A stretch of 64,000 bases of DNA from Halorhabdus sp. BNX81 (GTDB lineage: Archaea; Halobacteriota; Halobacteria; Halobacteriales; Haloarculaceae): positions 1,240,001 to 1,304,000 of the forward strand of contig NZ_CP107254.1 in NCBI RefSeq assembly GCF_029229925.1, read 5' to 3'. Below, in pieces: positions 9,955 to 18,957 of the stretch; the stretch's first letter is position 1; each line of letters begins with the position of its first letter. The position numbers and the translations under genes are program-made. Below the pieces are notes generated by a model. It made no database searches and was not told where the DNA came from. It saw only the letters and a program-made list of their open reading frames with translations.

Positions 9955-9968
9955 GGGTCGGCCGGCAC

Positions 9969-11549
9969 TCACCCGAGCAACCGCTTGACGACGCCGCGCT
10001 CGCGTTCGTCCTCGATGACCGCCTGGGCGGCGTGCTCGCCGCTGATGATCGTCATCGGGACACCGATGCCCGGCGAGGTGAACCCGCCGACGTAGTACAG
10101 GCCGTCGACGCGCTTCGCGCGATGTGAGGGACGCATCGGCCCGGTCTGGAACAGTGTATGTGCCAGCCCCAGCGCGGTCCCTTCGGGGTAGTTGAGGCGT
10201 TCAGTGAAGTCATCGACACACATCGACGCTTCGGTGACGACTCGGTCCCGGAGGTCGACGCCGACGTTCGTGGCGAGGTCCTCGAGGATCCAGTCCCGGT
10301 ATTCCTCGCGTCGTGCTTGGGTGTCTTCTAGCCCCGGCGCGATCGGAACAAGTACGACCACCGCGTGGTGGTCGTCGGGCGCGACGCCGTCGTCGGTGAG
10401 CGAGGGCACGGCGAGATAGTATGCGGGATCGTCCGGCCAGGCCGGGTCCTCGAAAATCGACGCGAAGTGAGGGTCCCAGTCGTCAGGGAACACCAGCGAG
10501 TGATGTTCGAGCGGGCCGACGTCGCCTTCGACGCCGAAGTACCAAAGCAGCGCCGAGGGCGCGTAAGTCTGGTCGTCCCAGTGATCGAGGTCGTGATCGC
10601 GTTTTCCGGGTGAGAGCAACTCGCGCTCGACGTGGGCCGGCGGTGCGTTGGCGACGACCCGATCGGCCCGCCGGCGTCCCTCGGTCGTCTGGAGGGCGAG
10701 CCCGGTCGTCGTTTCCTGGAGATCCGTCACCTCGACGCCCGTCCGATAGGAGACGCCGAGTTCCTCGCCGAGGTCGGCCAGCCCCTCGACGAGGCTGTAC
10801 ATCCCGCCTTCCGGGTAGTAGACGCCCATGTTGTAATCGACGTGGGACATGAGGTTGTACAGCGCCGGCGTGTTGTGTGGGGAGCCGCCGAGAAAGACCA
10901 GCGTGTACTGCAGCAACTGCTGGAGTTTCGGGTTCTCGAAGTACTCCTCGACGTGGTCCTGCATCGACCCGAGCATCGTCAGGCCCGGACCGGCCTGAAC
11001 CACGCTGGGGTCCAGAAGGTCTCGAAACCGGGAGCGGTCTTCGTAGACGAAGTGTTCCATCCCCACGTCGTAGGTGTGTTCGGCCTCCGCGAGGTACTCC
11101 TCGAAGGCCTCGCCGCCGCCCGCTTCGTAGGCGGCGAAGATTCGTTTGACCTGGGTGCGATCCGGCGTGATCGTCACCCAATCACAGGGCGCGTCGACGT
11201 CCTCGTCGTAAGGCGTTCCGGCCCCGGGGACCGGATCACTGTCGCGGAAAAACACACGGTACTGCGGATCGAGCTTCAAAAGCTCGTAATACTCGTCAGG
11301 CTCGCGGTCGAACTGCTCGAAAAAGCGCTCGAAGACATCGGGCATCAGGTACCACGATGGACCGGTATCGAAGCGGAACCCGTCGACTTCAAGCAGGTTC
11401 GCGGCCCCGCCGAGACGGGGCTGCTTTTCGAGGACGGTCACGTCCGCGCCGGCGTCAGCGAGGAAGGCGGCGGCGGAGAGTCCACCGATCCCGCCACCGA
11501 TGATGTCGACCGACCGGCCAGCGAGTGACCCGGCTGCATTTCCTGTCAT
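9969..11549 (-). CDS. crtI: Phytoene desaturase family carotenoid oxidoreductase
   Basis: 526-aa FAD enzyme that desaturates phytoene to lycopene. N-terminal dinucleotide fold GGGIGGLSAA with the downstream E and RLGG motif, and the C-terminal CrtI signature GLYYVGGFTSPGIGVPM that closes the FAD site. The ATG overlaps the end of brp by 4 nt (ATGA), so the two are translationally coupled. Its product is the precursor of beta-carotene and retinal, and probably of bacterioruberin too. Substrate specificity among CrtI paralogues (phytoene versus bacterioruberin precursors) cannot be settled by motif. Confidence 0.9.
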   Translation of the reverse strand: MTGNAAGSLAGRSVDIIGGGIGGLSAAAFLADAGADVTVLEKQPRLGGAANLLEVDGFRFDTGPSWYLMPDVFERFFEQFDREPDEYYELLKLDPQYRVFFRDSDPVPGAGTPYDEDVDAPCDWVTITPDRTQVKRIFAAYEAGGGEAFEEYLAEAEHTYDVGMEHFVYEDRSRFRDLLDPSVVQAGPGLTMLGSMQDHVEEYFENPKLQQLLQYTLVFLGGSPHNTPALYNLMSHVDYNMGVYYPEGGMYSLVEGLADLGEELGVSYRTGVEVTDLQETTTGLALQTTEGRRRADRVVANAPPAHVERELLSPGKRDHDLDHWDDQTYAPSALLWYFGVEGDVGPLEHHSLVFPDDWDPHFASIFEDPAWPDDPAYYLAVPSLTDDGVAPDDHHAVVVLVPIAPGLEDTQARREEYRDWILEDLATNVGVDLRDRVVTEASMCVDDFTERLNYPEGTALGLAHTLFQTGPMRPSHRAKRVDGLYYVGGFTSPGIGVPMTIISGEHAAQAVIEDERERGVVKRLLG

Positions 11550-12625
11550 GGCACGTACCAGATGCCGCGCTCGCGGTCCATAAATGAACCGACGACCACG
11601 TGCGGGAGTGCAATGATACTGATCGAGATGCTCCAAAAGGCGACCAAACCCGGTAACAGCGGCGCGCCACCGAGCGGCTCGCTCGCGACGAACAGGATCG
11701 TCCCGACGACGGCGGCCGTCGCGATCGACCCGGCGATCAACACGCCCCAGGCAGTCAGCGCGATCACGCGTGGGTCGTCGCTCTCGAGGAACGGCGTGAG
11801 GACGCCGCCGCCCTGTTCCGGGACGTCGTCCTCGATGGAGACGTGTCGCCCGACCTGTCGCATGGAGTACCAAAGCGGGAAGTACAGCCCGACGGCGACG
11901 ACTACGGGCACGACCGCGAAGAAGGCGATCAGCAGCGCCGTCTCGGCGGCGTCGACGAGCCACGACCGGGTGCCGTCCCGGCGAAGATACCCCAACCCGA
12001 CGTGTGCGACGGCGAGTGCGGCGAACCCAACTCCGATGAGGGGCCGGGTGATCGCGAAGTACTGTGCGAACGGTTCGAGCCCGCCGGGCTGGAAGATGTT
12101 CACCATGTAGGCGCTGAACGTCTCGAAGGTCCCCGGCCAGGCGACGATCGGAACGGCCATGACGACACCGCCACGGACCAGTGCGGCGAGATGACGCTGG
12201 ATGGGCGTCCGGAGGTGACCGCTCCCGGTCTCGGCGTCCATGACGTGGAGGCCGCCGTAGCCGCCTTTGAGGACCGCGACGAGGATCGCAAGCGCGAGGC
12301 CGGCCACCGGCGCGAGGGCGAACAGGGTGATGAATCCTGCGACGAGCGCGAGATATTCGACGACGTAGCGCCACTGGAAGGTGAGGCCACGCTGGCGGAT
12401 GTTATTGAAGTGTTCGTACCCACCGTGGGGCAGGTTCAGCGCGACCATCCCGAACAGATAGATGGCCGCTTGGGTTGTCAATCCGAGGCGGACCCCCGCT
12501 TCCTGGCCCACGACGAATCCGATGGCGATCGTCGCCAGCGCCACGCGAGACGCCACGATCGGTCGGTTCCCCGGCCACGAGACGGAGCCACGGAGGACCG
12601 ACGATTGACGTGTCGATTGTGCCAT
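11546..12625 (-). CDS. brp: Brp/Blh-type beta-carotene 15,15'-dioxygenase
   Basis: 359-aa integral membrane protein of the Brp/Blh family, which cleaves beta-carotene to two retinals. Conserved His-containing motifs are visible: LPHGGYEHF (about residue 65), LKGGYGGLH, LYFPLWYSMRQVGRH and the C-terminal ALPHVVVGSFMDR; several of these histidines bind the iron. About eight membrane segments. The ATG at 12625 removes a 14-codon extension that would run over the promoter. First gene of a brp-crtI operon, with a candidate Bat site 38 nt upstream. Confidence 0.92.
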   Translation of the reverse strand: MAQSTRQSSVLRGSVSWPGNRPIVASRVALATIAIGFVVGQEAGVRLGLTTQAAIYLFGMVALNLPHGGYEHFNNIRQRGLTFQWRYVVEYLALVAGFITLFALAPVAGLALAILVAVLKGGYGGLHVMDAETGSGHLRTPIQRHLAALVRGGVVMAVPIVAWPGTFETFSAYMVNIFQPGGLEPFAQYFAITRPLIGVGFAALAVAHVGLGYLRRDGTRSWLVDAAETALLIAFFAVVPVVVAVGLYFPLWYSMRQVGRHVSIEDDVPEQGGGVLTPFLESDDPRVIALTAWGVLIAGSIATAAVVGTILFVASEPLGGAPLLPGLVAFWSISISIIALPHVVVGSFMDRERGIWYVP

Positions 12626-12662
12626 GGGCCGAGGTTCGCCCGGCAGAGTCCTCAAGTACCCG

Positions 12663-12678
12663 CCCAACTCGTTTGGGT
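12663..12678 (-). promoter_or_regulatory. Candidate Bat-type site upstream of brp
   Basis: Minus-strand ACC-N8-TT-N-GG; the inner part is also a 5-bp inverted repeat (CCCAA-N5-TTGGG, 12663-12677). It ends 38 nt before the brp ATG, with an A/T-containing stretch between. Together with the bop and bat sites it forms a shared promoter motif. Confidence 0.5.
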
Positions 12679-12753
12679 CCTTCCGGGACCAGCCACGATC
12701 GATGGCCGGCGATGACAGACCATTTATTTCGCCGGGGGACTACCTGGGGGATA

Positions 12754-12936
12754 ATGGGGATCGAACAGTTGTCGTGTCCGGCGTGTGGGGCGACATTCGA
12801 AATGGGGTTGCCCAGGGATGTGACCGTCCAGTCCGTCACGACGGAGGATCGCGAGGAACCCGACGACGACCGCGTGAAAGTTCGGCCCAACGCGTGTCCC
12901 AACGGCCACGAGTGTTACGTCATGTTCCGGTTCTAG
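12754..12936 (+). CDS. Small zinc-finger protein (60 aa)
   Basis: Contains a CPACG knuckle (C8, C11) and a second half CPNGHEC (C48, H51, C53), so a single Zn site is likely. Haloarchaea encode many such small CPxCG proteins, mostly of unknown function. The ATG at 12754 was chosen as the first Met before the zinc motif; a much longer frame from 12475 is antisense to brp. The last codons and stop are tandemly repeated immediately downstream. Confidence 0.75.
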   Translation: MGIEQLSCPACGATFEMGLPRDVTVQSVTTEDREEPDDDRVKVRPNACPNGHECYVMFRF

Positions 12937-12964
12937 ACGGCCGTCATGTTCCGGCTCTAGACGG
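12919..12964. repeat. Tandem duplication of the zinc-finger gene's 3' end
   Basis: A 22-nt unit containing the last four codons, the TAG stop and 5 further nt (12919-12940) recurs at 12943-12964 with one substitution. The period is 24 nt, so the frame is kept. The junction is a perfect 10-bp palindrome (12936-12945). Same general design as at dnaK and icd. Confidence 0.75.
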
Positions 12965-12982
12965 TATCCATCGCCGCGCCGC

Positions 12983-13720
12983 TCAGACGCGTTCGGGCAG
13001 CCACCCGCCCGAGACCTCGACGTTCGCACCCGAGATGTAGTCACTGTCGGGATCGAGAAAGAACAGCACGGCCTGGAGCAGATCCTCGAAGTGAGCGGGA
13101 CGACCACGCGGGAGTTCCTCAGGGAACTCCGCCGAGTTCTCGACGACGTACGGCGAGACCGCGTTGACGGTGATCCCATCCTCGCTGGTATCGGCCGCGA
13201 GCATCCGCGTGAACATCAGAACGCCCGCTTTCGCCACGAAATACGGGAAGTTCTTCGGGCTGACCAGTCCCTTCTCGCTGGAAGCGTAGCCGACGTTGAC
13301 GATCCGGCCGTCGCCCGCCTTTCGCATTCCCGGCAGCGCGCGTTTCGAACACAGATACGTCGCGTCGAGATTGGTCTCCATCACGGTCTGCCAGGTGGCA
13401 TAGTCGAGTTCGTCCCATCGCTCCGGGGCGAACGCGCCGACGTTGTTGATCAATATGTCGACAGTTCCGAGTTCGGCCTCGACGGCCTCGAACAGCGCGT
13501 CGACGCTGTCCGGGTCAGTCACGTCCGCCTGGACGGTCAATGCTTCGACGCCCGCCTCGCGGGCGACGTCGGCGACTACCTCGGCTTCCTCGGGGCTGGT
13601 TCGATACTGGACGGCCACGTCCGCCCCGCAGTCGGCGAGCGCGAGCAGCACCTCGCGCCCGACGCCGCGGGCGCTGCCGGTCACGAGCGCGGTCTGATCG
13701 TCGAGGGTCGGCGAGAGCAT
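12983..13720 (-). CDS. SDR family NAD(P)-dependent oxidoreductase
   Basis: 245-aa Rossmann-fold short-chain dehydrogenase resembling 3-oxoacyl-ACP reductase (FabG). Cofactor motif TGSARGVG at residues 14-21, structural NNVG, and catalytic YFVAK (Tyr-x3-Lys). The end carries the common SGANVEVSGGW pattern. ATG 13720 was preferred to an upstream start that would add 31 residues over the divergent promoter. The substrate is unknown, and neighbours give no pathway clue. Confidence 0.85.
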   Translation of the reverse strand: MLSPTLDDQTALVTGSARGVGREVLLALADCGADVAVQYRTSPEEAEVVADVAREAGVEALTVQADVTDPDSVDALFEAVEAELGTVDILINNVGAFAPERWDELDYATWQTVMETNLDATYLCSKRALPGMRKAGDGRIVNVGYASSEKGLVSPKNFPYFVAKAGVLMFTRMLAADTSEDGITVNAVSPYVVENSAEFPEELPRGRPAHFEDLLQAVLFFLDPDSDYISGANVEVSGGWLPERV

Positions 13721-13768
13721 ATTCCGGGTACGGGGGCCGACCACAAAATGGTCAGGACGGCGGGGTAG

Positions 13769-13777
13769 ATTTATTGA
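13769..13777 (+). promoter_or_regulatory. TATA box of the AIM24-family gene
   Basis: A/T-rich octamer 23-31 nt before ATG 13800, in the 79-nt space between two divergent genes. It implies a leaderless transcript. Confidence 0.5.
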
Positions 13778-13799
13778 CCGGCCGGGAGACGCCCTCCTC

Positions 13800-14507
13800 A
13801 TGGAGTACGACATCGAACACAGGCCCTCCTACGCGTTGCTCTCGGTCGACCTCGACCAGAGCGAGGCGATTCAGGCCGAAGCGGGCGCGATGGTCAGCCA
13901 CACCGACGGGATCGTCATTGAGACCGAAGCCACGGGCGGCATCGTCGACTCGTTGAAGCGGACGGCCTTCGGCGGCGAGTCGTTCTTTATGAATACGTTC
14001 CGCGCCGACCGGCCGGGCCACGTCACGCTCGCCCCACCGCTGCCGGGCGACGTGATCGGCAAGGAACTCACGGACGACCGCCTGCTCGTCCAGTCGGGGT
14101 CGTTCCTGGCCGCCGAGACGGGGATCGACATCGACACGAAGTTCGGCGGCGGGCGAACCTTCTTCGGCGGCGAGGGCCTGTTCCTGCTCGAACTCTCCGG
14201 CACGGGTCGCACGTTTCTCTCAAGCTACGGCGCGGTCGAACGCGTCGACCTCGACCCCGGCGAGACCTACACGGTCGACACCGGCCACATCGTCGCCTTC
14301 GAGGGCTCGACCACCTTCGACGTCAAGAAGGTCGGCGGGCTCAAGTCGACGCTGTTCAGCGGCGAGGGACTCGTCTGTGAGTTCAGCGGCGAGGGGGCTG
14401 TCTGGCTCCAGACCAGGAGTACCGACGCGTTCCTGTCGTGGCTGATCCCGAACTTGCCCGCCGGTGACGGCGGGGATCACGACGAGGGGTTCAGTATCAA
14501 CTTCTAG
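13800..14507 (+). CDS. TIGR00266/AIM24 family protein
   Basis: 235-aa beta-rich protein of the conserved TIGR00266 (AIM24-like) family. Seen: repeated Gly-rich strands (GGIVDSLKRTAFGGESFFMNTF; GGRTFFGGEGLF) and the GLKSTLFSGEGLVCEFSGEG end that marks the family. No catalytic residues are known, and the role is undefined in archaea; the yeast relative is a mitochondrial inner-membrane organisation factor. Monocistronic, convergent with the FAU-1 gene 18 nt away. Confidence 0.85.
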   Translation: MEYDIEHRPSYALLSVDLDQSEAIQAEAGAMVSHTDGIVIETEATGGIVDSLKRTAFGGESFFMNTFRADRPGHVTLAPPLPGDVIGKELTDDRLLVQSGSFLAAETGIDIDTKFGGGRTFFGGEGLFLLELSGTGRTFLSSYGAVERVDLDPGETYTVDTGHIVAFEGSTTFDVKKVGGLKSTLFSGEGLVCEFSGEGAVWLQTRSTDAFLSWLIPNLPAGDGGDHDEGFSINF

Positions 14508-14525
14508 CCGCCCGCGGAACCGGGA

Positions 14526-15920
14526 TCACGACAGCGCGCTCTCGACCGCACTCGCAACCTCGCGGGCCTTCTCGGCGAGTGCCTCGGGGACGTTGCCTGC
14601 CCCAACAGCCGCGTCGAGTTCGTCGTCGTCCACCCGCTCGACCGTCCCGTCTCTGTGTTTGACCACGTCGACGTGGAGATCGACGTACTGCACCTCCCCG
14701 GGGAACACCTCGACTGGCGTACAGACGTTGACGTACGTCCCGCGCTTTTGCCCGTCTTCGCCCCGGTAGACTGTCGGATACCACCACTTCCCTTCGGTGA
14801 ACTTCGTGACGGCGACATCGCCCGCCCGGCGCTTCGTGCCCAGCGCGTCGTAGGTCCCACCGGGCGACATCTCGCGCTCGACGCGGATGGTCCCCGCCGG
14901 GTCGCGTTCGGTCACCTCGCCGCGCCCGAGACTGACTGTCCGACCGTCCGGCTTGCCGTGAGTTATGGAGACACGATCACCCACTTGCGGGCCGAACTGT
15001 CGGGTCACGACGTCGAACGGGAACGTTCCATCGAGGTCCGGGGCGAGTTCCTCGACGAAGTCCACGGCGGCGCTCGCTCGCTCGTCGCCCGCCTTGATGC
15101 GGTGATGGCCCGGCATCGTCGGCGTCACCGCCCGGCGATTATCGTCGAGCGCGAAACGTGATTCCCGGCCGAAAAACAGCCATTGCGTTCCACGACCCTC
15201 GACGATCCGACCGGTCGTCGTGCGTTCGTCGTGGGCCGTCAGTGCGTCGTCGATTTCGACGGCTCGATCGATCAATCCATCGAGGCTCGCTTCGAGCGCG
15301 TCGAAGTCGGCGTCGTCGGCGTCCCGACCCCAGGAGACCCGCCAGCCGTCGGGCACGTCGACGGAGAGGACGTCGAGCAAGTCCGGGCCCGCCGCGTCCG
15401 TCGGCTCCTCGCGGACCAGTGTCGCCATGTCGCCACGAACCGATAGCGTCGTCTCGAGTGCGGGGCGGTCGTCGCTCCAGGGGGCCGCCGGTTCGGCGAC
15501 CTGCACCCGGAGCAAGTCGTCGGTTTCGACGTGTGCAGCGGTCGCGTGGAAGGGGAGAAACCCCTCGCGCTCGCCCAGATCGACGACGGCTCCGCTCCCC
15601 AGCGTCTCGGTGACGACACCATCGAAGATCGCGCCCTGGGACGGCGGATCTGCCCAGCCGAGCGTGTCGATCGCCACATCAAGGCTCTCACGAACGCGCT
15701 CGACGCCGAGTTGCGTTCCGACGATACTGATCCCCCGTCGCTGGCCGTCGGTTTCGATCCGCACGTCGGCCGGTTCGTCGGCGAACGTCGTCTCGAAGCG
15801 GTTCTGAATGGGAGGGGATGCCTGGACGACGGTGACACCGTCCGCCGCGCTCAGGCGTTCGGTAAGTGCTGTCGCGTAGATACCGCGTACTCGTACGGTG
15901 ACTGACTCTCCGTCGGTCAT
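14526..15920 (-). CDS. RNA-binding protein / ribonuclease FAU-1 family (RNase E/G-like)
   Basis: 464-aa protein with an S1-like RNA-binding segment (about 105-165; VVTETLGSGAVVDLGEREGFLPF) and a C-terminal DUF402-type domain (about 330-455; YDALGTKRRAGD, YRGEDGQKRGTYVNV, YVDLHVDVV). This arrangement defines the archaeal FAU-1 family, reported to bind AU-rich RNA and to process 5S rRNA in related species. The ATG at 15920 is preferred over 15953. It lies next to sec61 beta on the same strand but 183 nt away. Confidence 0.85.
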   Translation of the reverse strand: MTDGESVTVRVRGIYATALTERLSAADGVTVVQASPPIQNRFETTFADEPADVRIETDGQRRGISIVGTQLGVERVRESLDVAIDTLGWADPPSQGAIFDGVVTETLGSGAVVDLGEREGFLPFHATAAHVETDDLLRVQVAEPAAPWSDDRPALETTLSVRGDMATLVREEPTDAAGPDLLDVLSVDVPDGWRVSWGRDADDADFDALEASLDGLIDRAVEIDDALTAHDERTTTGRIVEGRGTQWLFFGRESRFALDDNRRAVTPTMPGHHRIKAGDERASAAVDFVEELAPDLDGTFPFDVVTRQFGPQVGDRVSITHGKPDGRTVSLGRGEVTERDPAGTIRVEREMSPGGTYDALGTKRRAGDVAVTKFTEGKWWYPTVYRGEDGQKRGTYVNVCTPVEVFPGEVQYVDLHVDVVKHRDGTVERVDDDELDAAVGAGNVPEALAEKAREVASAVESALS

Positions 15921-16103
15921 ACTATCGGGGAACTCCGATCGACGGGTCGCCATCGGTTCCGCTGCGTAACGTCGATTTCGACGGTCGGTACCACCCGTCA
16001 GTGTCCCGTCCCGTAGCGTTTCGTTGGGGACGATTCGTGTCCATACGCGGCAAAATGGTTGTCTCGTTTGAAAGCGTCGCGGTACGTCCCGCCCGCCCGC
16101 CGA

Positions 16104-16262
16104 TCACGCGACCAGGTTCAAGACGAGCACCAGTACCCCAAAGAGTGCCCCGAAGGCAACGATCGTCTTGGGGTCGATCCGGATCGCGTTGCGGTCTTCG
16201 GCGTCGAAATACCTGACGAGACCGGCACTCGACATCAGCCCGCCACTATCGCTACTACTCAT
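16104..16262 (-). CDS. secG: Preprotein translocase subunit Sec61 beta
   Basis: 52-aa tail-anchored membrane protein: a short polar N-terminus with Ser and Gly, the conserved [15 protein letters not shown] and [11 protein letters not shown] stretches, and one C-terminal membrane helix (about 34-51). It is the small third subunit of the archaeal SecYE-beta channel. Length and motif agree fully with the haloarchaeal family. Confidence 0.93.
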   Translation of the reverse strand: MSSSDSGGLMSSAGLVRYFDAEDRNAIRIDPKTIVAFGALFGVLVLVLNLVA

Positions 16263-16334
16263 ACCTGTACCTGCGTGATCAGCGCGCCTAAGTTTTTCGG
16301 CCTCTGGGTGTCGCTAAACCGCCGCAGTGAAAAC

Positions 16335-16342
16335 GCTTATTT
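16335..16342 (+). promoter_or_regulatory. TATA box of the thioredoxin gene
   Basis: GCTTATTT-type box 30 nt before ATG 16372, supporting the short (88-aa) start over the frame from 16327. Confidence 0.5.
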
Positions 16343-16371
16343 CGCCGCCTCGGCAACGTTTACTGGACATC

Positions 16372-16638
16372 ATGACCGTTACCCTGATGGACTTTCATGC
16401 CGACTGGTGTGGCCCGTGTAAGACACAGGAACCCATTCTGGAGGAACTCGAGGACGACTGGCCGGAGGTCGACTTCGAGCGCATCGACGTCGAGGAAAAA
16501 CAGGACATCGCCAACGAGTATCAGGTCCGGTCGCTGCCGACGCTGATCGTCGAGAACGACGATGGCGTCGTCGAACGGTTCATCGGCGTCACGCAGGGCG
16601 AGGACATCGAGACCGCACTCGAAGAAGCATCGGCCTGA
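16372..16638 (+). CDS. trxA: Thioredoxin-like protein
   Basis: 88-aa single thioredoxin fold with redox site WCGPC (C13, C16), cis-Pro in RSLPTLIV and the C-terminal GVTQGEDIE helix. It is shorter than the usual ~105 aa because the first strand is abbreviated. Cytosolic disulfide reductant; the partner reductase is not in the window. The start follows a TATA box by 30 nt. Confidence 0.9.
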   Translation: MTVTLMDFHADWCGPCKTQEPILEELEDDWPEVDFERIDVEEKQDIANEYQVRSLPTLIVENDDGVVERFIGVTQGEDIETALEEASA

Positions 16639-16665
16639 GTTCTCCCGGGATTCCCGGCCCGATTC

Positions 16666-17334
16666 TCACTCGAACCGGACGCCGACGTCCTGGAGGTCGT
16701 CGTTGTACATTGCCAGGTTGATCAAAAGCGGCGTCAGTGATTCGACTTCGGCGGCGTTGTCGATCGGTCCCGCCCGGAGTGGGCGGAGTCCATCGATCCC
16801 GTCCGTGAGCACCTCGACCCGTTCGAGGGCGTCCTCGTCGTCGCCGATCAGGATGGCATCGAGGGACAACTCGATGTCCAGATTCGCGAGTTCATCGGCT
16901 GCGAGGTTGTGAAACGCGCCGACGACCGGGACGTCCTCGGGGGCGGCCTCGGCGGCCAGCGCCGTGACACTCCCGGCTCCCGGTCGATTGTAATGCATGC
17001 CGCTCTCGTCGCGCTGCATGCCCACGGCCGGACTCACGAGCACGGTCTCTGCATCGAGGCCGTCGCTGACCTGTTCGATCGTGTCCACGAGGTGATAGGC
17101 CGGAACAGCGGCGACGACCACGTCGGCATCGGCGGCCGCCTCGACGTTCGCGGCTGCCGAGATCGTCCGTTCCTCGCCGCGACTCGACAACTCGGTCTCG
17201 TACTCGTCGGCTTTCGACCGGGCGCGCTGAGCATCACGCGATCCGATCACGACGTCGTGAGACGTGTGATACGCCCACCGGAGCGCCAGCCCTTCGCCGA
17301 TGTCGCCCGTCCCGCCCAGAATGGCTATTCGCAT
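16666..17334 (-). CDS. npdG: F420H2:NADP oxidoreductase
   Basis: 222-aa Rossmann-fold enzyme that transfers hydride between reduced coenzyme F420 and NADP. N-terminal GGTGDIGEGLA (residues 7-17), then IGSRD with Arg for the NADP phosphate, and the family-specific GAFHNLAADEL segment. The internal ATG at 17334 puts the dinucleotide motif at the usual position. It starts 24 nt after the HAD-hydrolase gene on the same strand, so co-transcription is likely. Confidence 0.87.
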   Translation of the reverse strand: MRIAILGGTGDIGEGLALRWAYHTSHDVVIGSRDAQRARSKADEYETELSSRGEERTISAAANVEAAADADVVVAAVPAYHLVDTIEQVSDGLDAETVLVSPAVGMQRDESGMHYNRPGAGSVTALAAEAAPEDVPVVGAFHNLAADELANLDIELSLDAILIGDDEDALERVEVLTDGIDGLRPLRAGPIDNAAEVESLTPLLINLAMYNDDLQDVGVRFE

Positions 17335-17358
17335 ATCTGACGTTACCGACCGCATCCG

Positions 17359-18258
17359 TTAAGCCTGCTGCGATCCGGTACAATTCTCGCCTGGTTCGAG
17401 CAGTTCCGGCAAGTCGTTGACCGATTCGACGACCGCATCCGCACCCGCGCGCTCGAACTTCTCACGTCCGGACTCGCCGGTCAGCCCGCCGGTGAGGACG
17501 CCGATCCCGTGATAGGTCCGGTCCGGATCGCCCTCGGCAGCGTTGACGGCGGTGCGAACGTCGTCGAGAGTGTCGCCGGCGAACGCAACGGTGTCAGCGT
17601 CGAAGCGCTCGGCCAGGGTCACGAGTGCGTCCGGATCGGGCTTGCCCGCGTCCCAGTCGTCCATGGTGAAGCGGTGTGCCTCGGGAAGGTCCAACCCGAC
17701 CCGGTCTAGGGCGATGTCGGCTTCAGGCGCTGGCCGGCCCGTCAGGACCCCGACTTCGAAGTTCGCGAGGAGCGCATCGAGCGTCGAACGCTCGACGATG
17801 ACGGTTTCATCGTGGATATAGCCTGCCTCCGACAGTGTCGGTTCCGTCCCCTCGATCGTCCGGTACTTGTCGCTTCCCAGGTACAGTTGCTGAAACACCT
17901 CACGGAGTTGGTCTCGATCGAGCGCCGCGTGGATCCGCTCGCGAGCCGCGGCGTCCATCTCGTCGTCGACGACCGATCGCGCCCCGGAGAACCCGCCGCC
18001 CGAGGCCGCAATCCGGTCGGTAAACTCTTCGACGCAGCGGTCGAACCCTTCGCTGCGTGCGAGGACGTAGAGTGCGAGTGCGTCCGTCAGCTCCCAGTCG
18101 TTGTTGAATCCCCCGGCGTCTTTGAATGCCTGCAGTGTGGACCGTGAGATGGTTTCGCCGTGGACGCGCGCGACGGTGTCGACCACGGCTCGCCGATACG
18201 AGTCGGCGACGTCTACGAGCACGCCGTCCACGTCGAGTACCACCGCATCTGACTGCAT
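17359..18258 (-). CDS. HAD superfamily IA hydrolase (TIGR01548-like)
   Basis: 299-aa phosphatase-like protein with HAD motif [11 protein letters not shown] (D9, D11), motif II LTGRP, and motifs [14 protein letters not shown] and [10 protein letters not shown] large helical cap follows motif I. It resembles the TIGR01548 subgroup found in haloarchaea. The substrate is unknown; several relatives are annotated in histidine biosynthesis, but no his genes lie nearby. ATG 18258 was chosen because the DxD motif must be near the N-terminus. Confidence 0.82.
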   Translation of the reverse strand: MQSDAVVLDVDGVLVDVADSYRRAVVDTVARVHGETISRSTLQAFKDAGGFNNDWELTDALALYVLARSEGFDRCVEEFTDRIAASGGGFSGARSVVDDEMDAAARERIHAALDRDQLREVFQQLYLGSDKYRTIEGTEPTLSEAGYIHDETVIVERSTLDALLANFEVGVLTGRPAPEADIALDRVGLDLPEAHRFTMDDWDAGKPDPDALVTLAERFDADTVAFAGDTLDDVRTAVNAAEGDPDRTYHGIGVLTGGLTGESGREKFERAGADAVVESVNDLPELLEPGENCTGSQQA

Positions 18259-18330
18259 GGGTATGTCCGCAGACACGCTCCGGCGTAAAGCAGTTTCCGA
18301 CTGTCGAAGGGGCCTCGGCCGATCGGCGAG

Positions 18331-18339
18331 GTTTTTAAG
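18331..18339 (+). promoter_or_regulatory. TATA box of the archaemetzincin gene
   Basis: T-rich box ending 25 nt before ATG 18364, consistent with a leaderless mRNA. Confidence 0.5.
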
Positions 18340-18363
18340 CGTCCCCCGTCCATATGCGAATAC

Positions 18364-18885
18364 ATGCACGTCGACATCGTGCCGGTCGGTGACCTCCCTG
18401 CGATGGTCAAACGCGAAGCCTCTGCCGGTCTGCGAGCAGTCTATGACTGTGACGTCAGCGTCCACGACACCCAGTCGATTCCGGCCGGGTCTTACGATCC
18501 CGACCGCGACCAGTACCGCGCAGAGGAATTCATCGACCTCGCCAAACGGGAGGGAACTGGCGAGAAGAACATCGCGATCACCGACCGGGACCTGTTCTAC
18601 CGCCGCCGAAACTACGTCTTCGGGCTCGCGTATCTCGACGGCAACGGGAGCGTCATCTCGACCCATCGCCTGCAGATGACTTCTGACGGCGGTATCTCGA
18701 ACAAGTCGAATACGGAGGTGTTCGCCGAACGCGTCCGGAAGGAAGTCGTCCACGAAATCGGGCACACCCTGGGGCTGGAACACTGCGATAACAAGCGCTG
18801 TGTCATGAACTTCTCGCCCAGAGTCCGTGAGGTCGACGTCAAAGAGCAGACGCTGTGTGGGAGCTGTCAACGTCGTGTTTTCTGA
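18364..18885 (+). CDS. amzA: Archaemetzincin metalloprotease
   Basis: 173-aa zinc protease. The metzincin motif [11 protein letters not shown] (H130, E131, H134, H140) is followed by the archaemetzincin four-cysteine set C141, C146, C165 and C168 that binds a second zinc, and the Met-turn CVM. No signal peptide, so it acts in the cytosol. Length matches the archaeal family. The physiological substrate is unknown. Confidence 0.93.
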   Translation: MHVDIVPVGDLPAMVKREASAGLRAVYDCDVSVHDTQSIPAGSYDPDRDQYRAEEFIDLAKREGTGEKNIAITDRDLFYRRRNYVFGLAYLDGNGSVISTHRLQMTSDGGISNKSNTEVFAERVRKEVVHEIGHTLGLEHCDNKRCVMNFSPRVREVDVKEQTLCGSCQRRVF

Positions 18886-18957
18886 CTTCCTATCGATTCG
18901 TGGCCATTTACTCCGGCCAACCAATTATTGGCAATGGCCCAGTTAACTAGGACGGTG

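Noticed and set aside
15922-16107. 61-aa minus-strand frame between FAU-1 and Sec61 beta
   Set aside because: Basic, motif-free sequence overlapping the Sec61 beta end; no promoter and no family resemblance.
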